Below are positions 63,931 through 64,000 of a DNA stretch of 64,000 nt, one piece after another. The position numbers were made by a program, and so were the translations under genes. Position 1 is the first letter of the stretch, and each line of letters begins with the position of its first letter. Under the pieces are notes generated by a model, which was given only the letters and a program-made list of their open reading frames with translations, was not told where the DNA came from and made no database searches. This stretch comes from Desulfobulbus rhabdoformis (GTDB lineage Bacteria > Desulfobacterota > Desulfobulbia > Desulfobulbales > Desulfobulbaceae): the NCBI RefSeq assembly GCF_016919065.1, contig NZ_JAFFQA010000022.1, positions 17,272 to 81,271 of the forward strand. Reading direction: 5' to 3'.

Positions 63931-64000
63931 AACACCATCAAATAATTCATTTTTTGGGGGGCGTTTTACCTCATCTCAGCGTCTCCCAAAAAAAGAAATT

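Larger units (their letters stand above)
63396..64000. other. Repeat-rich terminal stretch with no confident gene
   Basis: Contains TATCCGTGACGGCGGGTGGG (63401-63420) starting a hairpin with TGTGCCCACCGTGG, the palindrome at 63561-63637, a CTGTCATGGATTCAG repeat half (63676), and a GGATCTGTGAGCATTTATCG repeat (63797-63840). A 72-aa frame at 63590-63808 looks spurious. Confidence 0.5.

Overview
The window (about 52-55% GC by eye, 64 kb) looks like the chromosome of an anaerobic, probably marine, Desulfobulbaceae-like sulfate reducer (Desulfobacterota). This is inferred from gene content: a GSI-alpha plus GSIII glutamine synthetase pair, a YeiH-type exporter, a ThiC/BzaF-CobT-methyltransferase cobamide lower-ligand cluster and several families of short intergenic repeats. 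No rRNA, tRNA, CRISPR array, phage or transposase gene was found.

Layout: 1-4.4 kb, choline to glycine betaine (betA, betB, choline-binding protein). 4.7-9.8 kb, a chemoreceptor, a U32 protein, an M23 peptidase and a small membrane protein. 9.9-14.6 kb, a YeiH-family transporter with two small partner genes, then a sensor kinase whose response-regulator gene is a wreck carrying a MITE-like element. 14.6-30.0 kb, a complete minus-strand bacterial microcompartment (BMC) operon of the Pdu (B12-dependent diol dehydratase) type: pduA-B-C-D-E-G-H, a BMC-H with a histone-H1-like tail, a tandem BMC, eutJ, a PduM-like gene, pduN, pduO, pduP, an HbpS/GlcG gene, a short BMC-like gene, pduS and pduT. 30.3-34.4 kb, an unknown polytopic membrane protein, a LuxR-type response regulator and a PocR-domain histidine kinase. 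34.5-38.3 kb, cobalamin riboswitch with intrinsic terminator, then bzaF/thiC, cobT and a bzaC-like O-methyltransferase.

38.6-43.5 kb, a His-rich secreted protein, an unknown 168-aa protein, ftsH, and a membrane-anchored XRE regulator with a secreted partner. 43.7-52.1 kb, nitrogen assimilation (amtB, glnB, glnD, glnN, glnA, all minus). 52.7-64 kb, PilZ, manC, manB, CvpA, a phosphopantetheinyl transferase, mutM, a glrK-lipoprotein-glrR cluster, a VanZ-type protein and a ComEA-like HhH protein.

Working model (inference): 1,2-propanediol or a similar diol is sensed by the PocR kinase and its LuxR partner and dehydrated inside the BMC to an aldehyde, which PduP converts to acyl-CoA. PduO and PduS recycle the cobamide, and PduS/PduT move electrons across the shell. 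The neighbouring riboswitch-controlled cluster would make a benzimidazole-type lower ligand, possibly 5-methoxybenzimidazole, for that cobamide. PduL, PduQ and PduW are absent from the window, so propionyl-CoA may feed central metabolism and reducing power may go to respiration rather than to propanol.

At least three short-repeat families are scattered between genes: a MITE-like element with AGGGTGTCTTGAATAATT-type ends, a GAANCCGTGAGCATTCATCGGTG-type repeat, and a TTGGGGTTCCTTCGTCACC palindrome.
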